From NCBI GenBank assembly GCA_916613615.1, contig OU744736.1, positions 10,055,724-10,119,723 on the forward strand: DNA of 64,000 bases, given 5' to 3'. Source of the DNA: Steromphala cineraria. Taxonomy: Eukaryota > Mollusca > Gastropoda > Trochida > Trochidae. Below the pieces are notes generated by a model. The model saw only the letters and a list, made by a program, of their open reading frames with translations, was not told the DNA's origin and made no database searches. The stretch's first letter is position 1; the number at the start of each line of letters is the position of its first letter. This document shows, piece by piece, positions 51,666 through 63,050 of the stretch. A program made the translations under genes and the position numbers.

Positions 51666-53068
51666 AGAGATAATAAGAAATGCATATTTGGATGTATGGA
51701 ACAAACAGGGACAATTACGAGACAATAACACATATACAAACGCAGATAGACAGGTGGAACTTCTAGTAAAGACTTGGGAGAGAGAGCAATATAAAGACAA
51801 GATACAGGGTCTGATAATGCGAGACAATCGCCATCGATAGAGGGCCGACAAAGACAATTACTTATACAATTGTAGGTGTATAACTAGATTAGCGTTTGCG
51901 GGATACCGCAAAAGCAGAGCAGCCCCTGAACTTGGGGTTTCGCCTTACCCTGTTCCGCCTTTTACAGGCCTCACCAAATTGGGAATTTTCTCGTGACCTT
52001 GACCTTTGACACTCAAGGTCACACAATCAATGAACACATTTCATTGAGTATAACATTATTGTAATGAAAAAAAGTGTTAAAAATTAAATTAATCCATTTT
52101 CTCCATATATGTTGACCTTGCTGTGACCTTGACCTTCGACAGTTCGTACCCAAAACTTTTTGAAAATGTTGTACTTCTCAAGTTATTGTGTTTACAAGGT
52201 ATTGCAATAACTCATATCTCATGACCTTGACCTTTGACCTTCAAGGTCACACAATAATTGAACACTTTTTATTGAGTATAGCAATCATGTATTGATTAAA
52301 AGTGATCATAGTTAAAATTAAGCATTTTCGCTAAACCATGCTTAAGTCATGACCTTGCTGTGACCTTGACCTTTGACGGATTGTAGCCGAAACCTTTTCA
52401 AAATTTTTTACTTTTCCAAGGATGATATATACCAAGCTAGAGCTTCATAGCACAAAAACTTTTCAAGTTATCGCGTTTACAAGAAATTTTGCGGTGATTT
52501 TATAACTCGTGACCTTGACCTTTGAACTTGAAAGTGAACATGTCATAATGATTCCCTGGAAGTATTAATATTTAGACATGTTCATGAGTTCTGAAAAGCT
52601 AAATGGGATAAACTTATACCCAAATTTAGTGCATTTTGTAATAACTCATATCTCATGACCTTGACCTTTGACCTTCAAGGTCACACAATCATTGAACACT
52701 TTTTATTGAGTATAACAATCATGTATTGATTAAAAGTGTTCATAGTTAAAATTAAGCATTTTCGCTAAAACATGCTTACGTCATGACCTTGCTGTGACCT
52801 TGACCTGTGACGGATTGTAGCCAAAACCTTTTCAAAATTTTTTACTTTTCCAAGGATGATATATACCAAGTTAGAGCTTGATAGCACAAAAACTTTTCAA
52901 GTTATCGAGTTTACAAGGAATTCTTAGAGTGAATACATATCTCGTGACCTTGACCTTTGACCTTGAAAGTGAACGTGTCAAAATCGTTCCCCCGAGGTAT
53001 GAGTAATAAGGTATGAATAAGAGTTCTGGAAAGCTTAGTGGAAAAAAGTTATAGCTAGTAGTACGAGT

Positions 53069-53098
<30 letters not shown>
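53069..53098. repeat. (GCG)10 trinucleotide microsatellite
   Basis: Ten perfect GCG repeats lie within the composite element. A minus-strand open frame reads through them as polyalanine, but there is no other sign of coding. Confidence 0.95.
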
Positions 53099-53099
<1 letters not shown>

Positions 53100-53120
53100 T
53101 GGAAACTTCACAAAAACTGA

Positions 53121-53150
53121 TAGCAGCCCCGTCCTTAGACGGGGCTGCTA
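53121..53150. repeat. perfect 13-bp stem hairpin with CTTA loop
   Basis: TAGCAGCCCCGTC (53121-53133) pairs perfectly with 53138-53150 around a CTTA loop. It is GC-rich in an AT-rich setting and marks the right end of the composite element. The octamer GCAGCCCC also occurs near the element's left end (about 51919). Confidence 0.95.
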
Positions 53151-56100
53151 ATAAAACTTTAGACATCCAAACCCTCGGTTGATAATGATGACAGGTAAGA
53201 GACGGGACTAGTGTAATATCCAGACTAAAAGAAAAGGGGAACCACAAAGATGAAGAATGAAACAAAGATTTGAATCTAGACCCGTCTATCCTGTAGAAGT
53301 GCTGACTTTCACAGCATGGATACAGCAGGGAGAACAGTTATCTCCTTGTGTTTATACACGTCTATAAGCTTAACACGTCTCATCATCGCGGGTCGTCAAC
53401 CCGTCTCTCCGGGCTTATTCAAATGAACAAATATGTCCATGGGGACTTTTTTTTCTCATCAATTTCCTTTAAAACCATTTTCCCTTCAAGCCAATTCCCA
53501 CAAAAGTGCTTCGTTTGAAGCCAGCACGGATGAGTGAATCCGATAAAATATACATAAGGACATGCACTTAAAAGAGACATCGACATGACATCGCCTTGTT
53601 CTTGTTATAATTTACATGCCAAAAAACACCTTTTATTCTTAACACAAAGACCCTGGTCGCTTCTGACAATACATTCGTATGGTTATTATCTTGTCCACTG
53701 CGTGTCCAAGCTCCGATGACCATTAACCCTCGTGGAGTGGTCTAATAAAGGGGAATTATTGCGATAGTTGGTGGGACGTATCCCATCTTGTTGAGGATAA
53801 AAACGCTGACAGATGCTTAGCAGGGGGTGGCTTAATCCTTTAATTGGGTAGACACATCCACATTGTCCAGGCTGGCCTAGACTTTCAACAGTACGGAATC
53901 ACTTAAACTTACCTTTATGAATGTTACCTATTTCCGTATATACTATCTGCCGCAGTACCAGAGCTTGTGCTCTTCAGATTGGTTCCCTTACTAGGTTCGA
54001 ACCCAAACCTTCAGCGTCAGTTATAACTGTCAGCACTGACTGTACTTACAACTTACCAACTCATTTACCGAGACTCAACAATACCTTGTATTTCTAATAT
54101 TTGACATATAGCAGATTCTTAAGCTAACATTCATGTATGGTGATTGTCACCTTGCTATTCAGACTGGTTAATGTCTAACAAACCCTGCTTTAATAACGGA
54201 CTTATCTTTTTTGTTTGTATCAAAACTATCGTTTTTATAGATGCGGTTGCATATCGTTCATAAAAACGTTGTTTATGCCTGTCCACATTCTCTTATATAA
54301 CCATTTGTTTAGTATCAATTTGTCGTTCATTTACACACTCTGTCCTATCGGCTTCTGGTCTGTGGTTTCGTTGGTCTTGGAAAATGTCACGAAAAGCGTT
54401 GTACTTTATTAATTTTACCTTATTGAAAATAACCTATATGTTTTGAAACAATATCAACACTTTTACAATGATAAATGACCAGACTAAACAATAAACTAAA
54501 ACTTCTCATTGCTGTTGTTTTGTCCGAGTGTGTTTTCTTCTTTATCAAGTAGCCAAATATAAAGTAACTTAAATGTTATCCCGAGTAACATGTTTCAACG
54601 GAGTTGTGTAAAAATAACGTATTTTTTACATTTTATGCATGAACTGGAATGTCGTCTTCACAAAAAATAGCCCTAGGACCGATAGGCTACAAATGATTTG
54701 TTTTAAACGTTCGAAAGTGAACAAGATCTTTTTTCCCCAAAACGTTGATATTAAAATAATGTAAATACTAACCTTAGAGACAGCGTTTCAGTCTAGAATA
54801 AACTGTGTATGACTGAATCGAAGTGCGCTTCGGGCGTAAATATGACCATTATTCGCTACCCCAAGCCAGCCCTCTAAATCTGACCGTAATTGTTCGTTAT
54901 TCACGTGGTAAATATTGTTAAATTTGGCGTAAATATGCTTTTCTTTATTCTTATAACTTGGCAGATTTGTTAAAATGCTTTGTGATTGACATATTTGCTC
55001 GTAGGTATGTAATTATAAGCTGATACTATCTACGTCAAGTTTTTGGTAGATACATACGTAGTAATATATATCATTATGTATCATTTTTATCTATTTACGT
55101 TTTCTTACAAATGAATATTTTGGTATGTTTTCATATTCCACATCAGTTTTTATAAGGGAGTTTATGAGTCTGTTTTCTTATATACCGAATATTGTTTAAC
55201 TATCAAAATCGATATTAATCAATTATACTTAAATTTTGTATTGATTAAAATGTACGCAATTCAATCTTATACTGTCCATGGTTATCTACTTGATTCCACA
55301 GTTTGCAGGTTTGTCTAGAAAAATCACGATTATATTTCAGGTTTTACCTTCTGCAATATTCTTGGCTGTGTAATGACATTTACAACTTTTGCATTCTAAC
55401 TGACAAACTTAGAAAACATAGCACTGCAATAAGTTTCAACAAGATTGTGCTTGAATGATTCCCGAACTATTTCATCTCTTTATTTTACTCCTAGAAACGC
55501 CCAAAGGCTGCAGATCGAATTCCTCTTTGTTTGTTAACCATGACAATTGATATGCTTTCAAAACTCAAATACTGACAACGTCAATAACGGATGCAGATAC
55601 AAATGCAAACTGCAGGTATTGTGTTCAGAAACTGGACTTTGAATTACAGATATCATAATGCTTTATTGTATTGTTTTCATTAATTATACGTTAGCATAAC
55701 GGGTGCATTATTCCAATGCAGTGTAACGGATGCAGGTGTAATATTGCGATATCTCTTGAATATAAAGGGAAATATCCTCGATACGCATGAATAATATTTC
55801 ATAAATCGCTTATATAATTGAATACAAATTTATGTTAAATTGCAGTTAAGGAGAACAAAGAACTTTAACCACACTAAATGTTACCAAGTGAGGCATTTGA
55901 TGAAAACACATGGACTGAAATATGACAAGTACTTTTATATATCAATGTCGATTCGACGTATTAAAAAATATGGAGTCCAGAAATAGTTAAGACATATTCC
56001 GAGGTTCATAAAGGTAATACTTTATCAAATGATCATTGACAACAAAAAAAGATATCATCGATGCCCAAACATAATGTTCGTTAGCGAAATAGGTGATATA

Positions 56101-58960
56101 AATTTCAATAAAGATGCTCTGACTAAAGAAATCGAAGAAATGCCTTTACTGTTTTGTGCAAGATATAAGAAGTACCTTTGTTTATCATCAAGTGTTTTGA
56201 AACACAGAATAATCTGAACAAATTTTAAAAGTCTACCTTTTGTTGACAAACACAAACTTTATCTAATTAGAGGTATACTTTAATTATTAAAAGAGAGGTA
56301 CAAAATTCTCTTTTCATTCGTTCAGAATATCAGTTATGAAAAAATATATTTCTTTAACAAAATCCTGACTCAGAAAACGTAGATATAAGTTTTTGCACTA
56401 GATAAAATAAAGCCTTCAGTTTGTTAGACCCGGCCTACTTCAAATCTAATTGCTTTAGGGTTCGATTTGTGATAGATGACTAAATCTATGTGGAGCGATA
56501 TTTTAACAGATAGGATAGCAATGTCACCCGAGGGGAAATGGTGAGTTCAAATCCGAGCAATGAAACATTTAATCTAAGAATTTGAATTTTATCTCCGAAT
56601 CGATCTTTACAAACTAGGGCGGATTTAGTAAAGAGATGTATTGGCGCTTGAAGAGTCATTGATTGTACTGATCTCGGATTAAGTGGTTGTGATAGACGTA
56701 AGCTTGGAAGGTATGGACTATTTACACTATTTAATATTGTTTCTTTTTTGTTTGATAAAACTGTTTCGAATTTATTGATATTGACAATTTTGATTTATTT
56801 TGTCGTGTAATGGGTTTTTCATCTCTGAGTATGTTTTAAACCTAATGAATTCAACTCATTTTTACCACAGATATAACCAAATTTGGATGATCTACAATTG
56901 TTATTAATCTGAGATCCATATCGACACAAACTTGTTCTCTTTATAAGTGAATGATTGCAGAAGGATACCTGTTGTTGTTAAACAATGCATTGTAATCAGG
57001 GTTTTCGTGTCGTTATTTTTCTTAACAATTAAGGTCACACATCTTCAGTCGTTTTAAGTCGTTGAACAGGATTAAAATGTAAACTTTAAGATGATCTTCG
57101 AATATTATCTATTATTAATGCTAGAGATAAAGAGGGTTTTATTTATTGCATTTTGTAAAAAATATCTGCTGTGGTCAGGCCTGATACAATTTTTGACTGA
57201 CATCACCATAGAGGGTGATATTGATAAAAATTTTCTCTTTATTAAGTCATCCTCTTTATTCAGCATAAGTAGACGTGTTTTAATAGTTTTGCAAATTGCG
57301 TTGGATATCTACCAGTATTCTTACTTAGTTTGTTTGGGCTGTTTAGCCCGAAATGCCTCTTGTAGATAGCAATCACTTTTTAAATTGGAATGTATGAACG
57401 AAAAAACCATGAATCGATATTGATATTGATAAGTTTTGAGTGTTATCAGGGATCATGATAATGAGATAGATTTGAAAAAAACATAATAACGTTTTGGAAG
57501 ATTTACATCATACTTGACAGATGAATTTGATCTATAGTTTGCATATTGAAAATAAAGTCAAAGTTTATAAATAATCCCTAATAGCTTCATCGGAGCTTAA
57601 AATATAATTTAGCATTTCATTTGCGACTAGAAAGATATAACTCCACTTAAAGCGACTTTTCAGTAAGCAAACATTACAACTCAACTCATCAGACGTCCTA
57701 TACGACTTTAAACGTTAGGTTCCTGATAGCTGATGAAATAAAACCATCCTTACTTCATTTTTAACAACTTCCATCTACTATCTGCAAATGGTTTGATAGT
57801 CGTTTGTTTGATGCCGTCTTTCAATTCTCGGTACAAAATCGACATTTTTTTTGAAAAGATTAAATCGACGGTTTTCATTTTATTTTTATCGATTGAATTA
57901 TCAGTTTGAACGTCTTGAAAAGTAGTGTTTGTGTGTTTTGTGCGGGAAAGATAATATTGATGTGCATGATTCATTCCCCGCGTGCATCCGTTATCCTGTG
58001 TTGTGTTTCCATGTATTTGATAAGAAGAGCTTTTGTTTTTAACGTGTGATGTTTAGTTTGATTCCGAGAACAACATATTTGAGTTGTAATGATTGTCTGG
58101 TGGATAAAGATTTAACTTATCTGCTTTATCTTATCATATATCTACACCATCAACGGGTTACTTTATTTGTACTTGATATGATTTGAATTTGGTTTTCAAC
58201 TTTAAGCACCCGATAAACACCAAACTCTCCCTTAATATCGAGGTTCAGCAGCTACGGGCTCAGTTTACTTCCGGATAGGAATCCCCTTCATACCGACTTC
58301 ACGTTTCAAAAAATGTAATATCTTGGTCTCCCTGGAAATAATTGAATGAAAGTATATTTGTCACTGCAACAGAAAACTGTTTTTAGATTTGGTAAGCGGT
58401 ACCATTCAATTCTTTGATAAACGAAGCATTCTAGGTCCTTTTATTTAACACCTAGAACAATACTTCCGAACTTGGTTGTGCAGCTCCTAAAAGTATGAAA
58501 AGTGTCCTGTAAGAAGCTTTCACTACAATGTAGAATGACCAGTATTAATTTAATGTCAGGAACGTTTGCTCATCGAAGTATTCCTGTGTTACTGTGACCT
58601 GACATGGTCCTATCAATGACATTTTGTTGGTGAAAAGAGAAATGTTAGCTTTGTGAATATCAATAATCAATATTATCGACCTACATCCACTTTAAGCCCT
58701 GAGGCAGGGCTGATAATCTTCGCTCTAGCACTTTTGATCACGCACATGTATTACCGACATGTAATTAATGCGCGTATAGCGTGTCAGATTTCAATACCTT
58801 CTCGCGAATACAATCAGGGTTTATGTAAATTAATGCCCCGGTGATGTAATGCATACACGAATAATGTGCATTACAAGTAATCTCTTTATTCATGTGCTAA
58901 TAAATGTGTTTTATTTACCATGATGTAATCTTTAGGCAAACTTAAATCATTTCATAATCA

Positions 58961-59180
58961 AAATCAAAATGCACCATAATATCAATAACAAGTGAAACAG
59001 TCGTATCTGAGTAAGGCAAAATGTAATCGTTATTTTGACAGTAAATCAAAATGCACCTTCAAAACATCCAAGTAAAACAGTTGAATTGAGCAGGGCAAAA
59101 TTTAATCATTTTGTTAACAGTACTTCAAAATGCACCTTTAAAAATTCAATTACAAGTAAACCCATTGTATCTGAGTAATC
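58961..59180. repeat. degenerate trimer, unit about 80 bp
   Basis: TCAAAATGCACC recurs near 58964, 59046 and 59125, each followed by AAGT(G)AAAC, a TCTGAGTA/TTGAGCA block and GGCAAAAT. It lies in the proposed RASSF intron. Confidence 0.8.
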
Positions 59181-59326
59181 AAGCACAACGTTAACGGCTT
59201 CCATAAGTCTATGAATGTTCATGCTCCATATGGCGTCTAGAAATGGAATTTACATCTAACACATACTTGCGTGAGGCTGAATTTTAAATCAACACATTTA
59301 AAAGTTAGTTTTTACTATGCCTTTAC

Positions 59327-59350
59327 GCATTGCATTGCATTGCATTGCAT
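59327..59350. repeat. short (GCATT)n pentanucleotide repeat
   Basis: About five consecutive GCATT units. Confidence 0.9.
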
Positions 59351-60871
59351 GATAATTCTTGCAGTAATAAAATTGACAAATAGGTCTGTATGTTCTACTT
59401 GATTTACTTCATGACGACCTACAACGATGGTGTAACAATAGTTTAGTTGGCTCATGAAACAGAACCTAACTTTATACAAGTCACTTTGAATGAAGATGGT
59501 AATTGGTTGTGTAGAGGGCGTAGAGACATGTAATTATTGTGCGCCCAAACAGCGTGCACACATGTGTAGAAACTAGTTCATATTATATAATCGAATGAAT
59601 GGATTTAACAATTCCTGAAAAGACCAAGGTACATTTATAATAAGGCTATAATTGAAAATACTTAACGTTGTAAGATGAGAGACGAATACCTTCGTACCTG
59701 TTTTACAAGAGCTATTGAGCGCAGTTGTAAAGGAACCCTCGACGCACCTTTTATATACTTGAAACATGTTTAATGACACTATCAAATTTCTCACGGCGCC
59801 TTAATGCAATTTTGAACGTCTTATTATCATTTCTATTTTTTATAATTTATAATGAAAATATTTTACACTAGACTACAAACACGAGAAATTTTATGAATTT
59901 TATATATTTTATATTAAGTCACATTGTTTGTACATAAACAGTATTTGAAGAGGACAACTACGATATTGAGATGTTATTTCTCGTCCAAAACAAAGGACGT
60001 TTTCAATATTAGCTAACCTAAAATAAGCTTAAACTTTTTCATATAAGGTAATCTTATTACATGGTTTCACCCTTTGTGTATTTCTTAGCTGAACATTTTG
60101 TATTAATTAGTTTCTGTACCTACTGCGTATCTTTACCATACATTGTTGTTTTTCATGTATATCACAACATGCCTCTTATCGTTTTTGGATGTAAAGATGA
60201 AGATGAAAACACAAAATTTTACTTTACTTATCACGTTTTTTTCCAAATGAAGGAGTTAGCATTTTTTAAAGGAATTGTTGTCAAGAAAATGTTCTAAATG
60301 CCCTTCAAAGGTGCATAAAAAGTATTAAGAGACAGAAACCGTAAAACTGTTAAAACGTGATATATCACCCATATTTAATCAATGTAATTAAATCATATAC
60401 ATGTCCATGCATTAATAACACCACCAATTCAAACGCATGAGTAGTTCTGTTATGAGACACGTCCCATGATTTTCTATATAGGTCGTAATGTGTTTCACAC
60501 GAGCGTGAAAAGCATGCACATGACATGAAATTAACATCAATTATTGATGATGTTGGAAGATTGCGGTCACTTGTCCTGTGCAATGTCGATATCAACGCGT
60601 GCGTGTTTATTTCAATCACGGCATCATGCAGGTGACTATCGAAGCGGTTTGTTGGTGATACCATGGTAGTCCCTTGTAGATTGTCAGGATTTAACAACTA
60701 TATGTGTACAGTTATTGTTATTTTCTCCAGCACCTTTCAGATGTAATAGCTTATCTCTTATAATTGGTATTCATTGAACTTATTATATAAACATATTTTA
60801 TCTTTGCATGGTAAGGTGGAAATATATCAGCATTAATTTCGAAATATGAAGAATATATTTGTGTTTTTCAG

Positions 60872-62488
60872 ATGGACCAAGATTCTTCCAGTCCACCGGA
60901 CTCTCCTGACCCTGTGAACTTCGACCTCCCGACCTCTGACATTCCAATTCTATTGGACGGCACAGTGAGATGGGTCACAGGACTGACGAAGCGCACAACT
61001 TGTGATGACGTCATCTACGCCTTGCTATATCACGACGGTAACCACGAAGGCGAGAGTACAGAAAACTACGCAATATTTGAAAGATGGCGGGATGTTCAAC
61101 GGCCGCTGCAAGCTCGGACAAAGATCGTAAAGATCTGGCGAGCGTGGGGCAACGAGCAGTGCAATGTGGAGTTGTCAGTCCGGAAACTAGACGACTATAG
61201 TTACGTGTCGGGCGAATCTTCCAGACGAAGGCGTCACAAACGTAGCAAACATCGCTCACGACATCACAACGACTGCGGATGCAGACCTGGTACCCACAAA
61301 AGCTGCTACAGCTACGGCAAGGTGCGTTCTCTGGAAAGTCTCGTGAAGCTAGTTATTGCGCAGGAAAGGAAACTTCACGGGTTGCGTGAACGTATTGAGA
61401 AAACAGACAATAGAATAGACAATGTTGAGACCCGGCGTCATTTTAGTCGCATGAAACAAAATGGCGACGACTACGTCCAAAGTGCTTACCTTGACAGTCT
61501 TAGCGAAGACAGTATGGACGAAATCTTCGGGAATGTGAAAACAGAACATATCGAAGAGTATTTGGATTTCTGTGAACAAATATTAAAACTTGAAGATAAA
61601 TTATCAAACGAGTATGGTAGACTCAAAGACTTGTCTAAATCGTTACAAGAATCACTCGCGAAGAGCGATTGTTTTGGCACTGGGTTGTCTAGTCATAGTG
61701 ACCTTGACCTTCCTCTGAGTGACCAGCTGGAACAGGTTCAGGTGGAAATGAATCGGCTGGTGAGTGCAGGAATGATGCAGCGGTACCAAGAGGAGTCGAT
61801 ACGCCGGGAGATGATGCAGTGTGATAAACAAGTCGAGGTCAAGAGACAGCTTATTAAGTCTCTCAAATACGACCTTGACACTATGGATGACGTCATTAGG
61901 GGAGCAGACGACCGAACGACTGGTGCAGACGACAGTCACGAACTCTCAACGGAGGACGATTCTGAGGACAGAGTGTCGGTGATTCAGATATTCGAGTCTC
62001 CTCCCAAGGCGAGGAACAAATCAGTGACGTTTGACGATAGATTAAACCATATGCACGTGATAGGGACATCGCATGAAAGCCTAATGGACAATCATAGGTT
62101 TGACGACAGGATTGGTGCATCTTCCCACAATCCTCAGTTTTACAACAGATACCACAGGCGTCAGGATTACCCACCGCCTCAGCACAAAATAACTTCCATT
62201 TTAAAAAACAAAGAACAGTTCAACTCGAACAATCATCATCCTGTGAATACTCGAACAGGTGAACCCCCGCCGTCCTTGAACTCTCACAATGACCTTGATA
62301 GACTGACGAGTGCGCATGACAGTGGACGATACCATCTGCCCAGTGGGATGTACGCCTTCGCCAACGACGGACACTACTCGCTGCTAGACAGTACAAACAA
62401 ACAGTACAAGGACGAGGATTCGAACTCAGACACTGGACTCAGCTCCATGCATAGTGACGAGTCCCCGGGCCTGGAGACTCTTGTGTAG
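60872..62488 (+). CDS. RASSF9/10: N-terminal RASSF family protein, RASSF9/RASSF10 (meru) type, main coding exon
   Basis: The frame encodes 538 residues ending in TAG. Residues about 24-105 look like the N-terminal Ras-association (ubiquitin-fold) domain: VTGLTKRTTCDDVIYALL, then the block FERWRDVQRPL and KIVKIWRAWGNEQ, which match my memory of vertebrate RASSF9/10. A basic stretch follows (about 118-132, possible nuclear signal). Residues about 151-207 (SLESLVKLVIAQ through MKQNGDDYVQSAYL) match the conserved RASSF10 segment after the RA domain. Residues about 225-345 are Leu/Glu/Lys rich and probably coiled coil. The rest is Ser/Asp-rich and likely disordered, with SDTGLSSMHS and terminal ETLV. 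In the family, RASSF9 acts at recycling endosomes, RASSF10 is an epithelial growth regulator, and fly Meru links planar and apical-basal polarity; a scaffold role here is inferred. A pyrimidine-rich tract plus CAG directly precedes the ATG, so an upstream exon may add residues. RASSF9 versus RASSF10 cannot be separated; invertebrates are expected to have one co-orthologue. Confidence 0.93.
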   Translation: MDQDSSSPPDSPDPVNFDLPTSDIPILLDGTVRWVTGLTKRTTCDDVIYALLYHDGNHEGESTENYAIFERWRDVQRPLQARTKIVKIWRAWGNEQCNVELSVRKLDDYSYVSGESSRRRRHKRSKHRSRHHNDCGCRPGTHKSCYSYGKVRSLESLVKLVIAQERKLHGLRERIEKTDNRIDNVETRRHFSRMKQNGDDYVQSAYLDSLSEDSMDEIFGNVKTEHIEEYLDFCEQILKLEDKLSNEYGRLKDLSKSLQESLAKSDCFGTGLSSHSDLDLPLSDQLEQVQVEMNRLVSAGMMQRYQEESIRREMMQCDKQVEVKRQLIKSLKYDLDTMDDVIRGADDRTTGADDSHELSTEDDSEDRVSVIQIFESPPKARNKSVTFDDRLNHMHVIGTSHESLMDNHRFDDRIGASSHNPQFYNRYHRRQDYPPPQHKITSILKNKEQFNSNNHHPVNTRTGEPPPSLNSHNDLDRLTSAHDSGRYHLPSGMYAFANDGHYSLLDSTNKQYKDEDSNSDTGLSSMHSDESPGLETLV

Positions 62489-63050
62489 AGAAAGCTTGCA
62501 ATAGATTTACTTCTTTCTGACTTGCTGCGAATATTGATCATGATAAATTCAATGTTGATAATGAAATACTGAAATAATACTAGGATTTTGTTACGTCGAT
62601 CTTTAACAAACTAAAGTTCACCTTTTGTTCCAAAATGTATGTTACCGTGAAAAGACAGTAAAATGCCCACGGCATCATTGTCCGAACACTAGAAGTAATT
62701 CTTCTAGCTTTCAAATTCAAATATGCCTGACGTGTGTGATAAAGCAATGAATGCGGCTTTTTCTGATACTGTAAGGCGTTTTGGTAAAAAAATGTCGGCA
62801 TTTTGAAGTTCAAACCATGTTCTAAGATGTCATCATGAAAGTATATATTTGAATACAATCAAAATCAAGTCACTTAATGCTCTTACTGATATTTTTACTA
62901 TAGATCTATACATGTTTATAGCTGATCATGATCCTATCAGAATTTCTACGGATGCTGATCATCTTTTTATGCAATCAGCGATTCATGTAAATCATTCCGA
63001 TTTCGAAAACTTTAATTAACACAATAAATGTGTTTATTTATCAAAATACA
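62489..63050 (+). other. probable 3' UTR of the RASSF9/10 gene
   Basis: AT-rich sequence follows the stop codon without further coding signal. The first canonical AATAAA is at 63023-63028, followed by a T/GT-rich stretch (TGTGTTTATTTA) that could serve as a downstream element. A transcript end near 63040-63060 is therefore plausible; longer forms could use an AATAAA at 63933-63938. Confidence 0.45.
63023..63028 (+). terminator. candidate polyadenylation signal AATAAA
   Basis: This is the first AATAAA downstream of the RASSF stop codon (about 535 bases after it), with a GT/T-rich sequence just after. AATAAA is frequent by chance in DNA this AT-rich, so position relative to the gene is the main support. 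Confidence 0.4.

Larger units (their letters stand above)
51890..53155. mobile_element. composite non-autonomous repeat with receptor-like half-sites, GCG microsatellite and end hairpin
   Basis: A unit of about 434 bp is tandemly repeated: the landmark AATAACTCATATCTC is at 52206 and 52640. A shorter diverged unit precedes it. Each unit holds TGACCTTGACCTTTGACCT and TCAAGGTCA motifs. The right part carries (GCG)10 and then a perfect hairpin (53121-53150). The left end, near 51890, is uncertain. The layout (internal tandem repeats, microsatellite, terminal hairpin followed by CTAAT) recalls Helitron-related non-autonomous elements of bivalves (pearl-like), but classification is an inference. 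Confidence 0.65.
44500..60871 (+). other. putative large intron of the RASSF9/10 gene
   Basis: The interval runs from a GTATGG donor at 44500 to a pyrimidine-rich tract and CAG acceptor at 60871. It contains no supportable coding exon. Its contents are listed separately: a fold-back repeat (48139-48275), a MITE-like copy (49507-49800), a C12 tract and GA/CAGA microsatellite (51359-51665), a composite repeat with GCG microsatellite (about 51890-53155) and a degenerate 80-bp trimer (58961-59180). The rest is AT-rich sequence in which I see nothing specific, apart from a locally CG-rich block near 58700-58880. The acceptor is better supported than the donor. Confidence 0.4.

Noticed and set aside
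51411..51857. 148-codon minus-strand Ser/Leu-rich frame
   Set aside because: It is built around the GA/CAGA microsatellite; no domain or splice context is visible.
53035..53265. Minus-strand frame with polyalanine
   Set aside because: It reads through the (GCG)10 microsatellite and the terminal hairpin of a repeat element.
53990..54030. GGTTCGAACCC as a tRNA B box
   Set aside because: No A box at the proper distance and no cloverleaf could be drawn.
61011..62174. Antisense and shifted frames over the RASSF exon
   Set aside because: They are shadows of the 538-codon plus-strand frame, which has clear family similarity.
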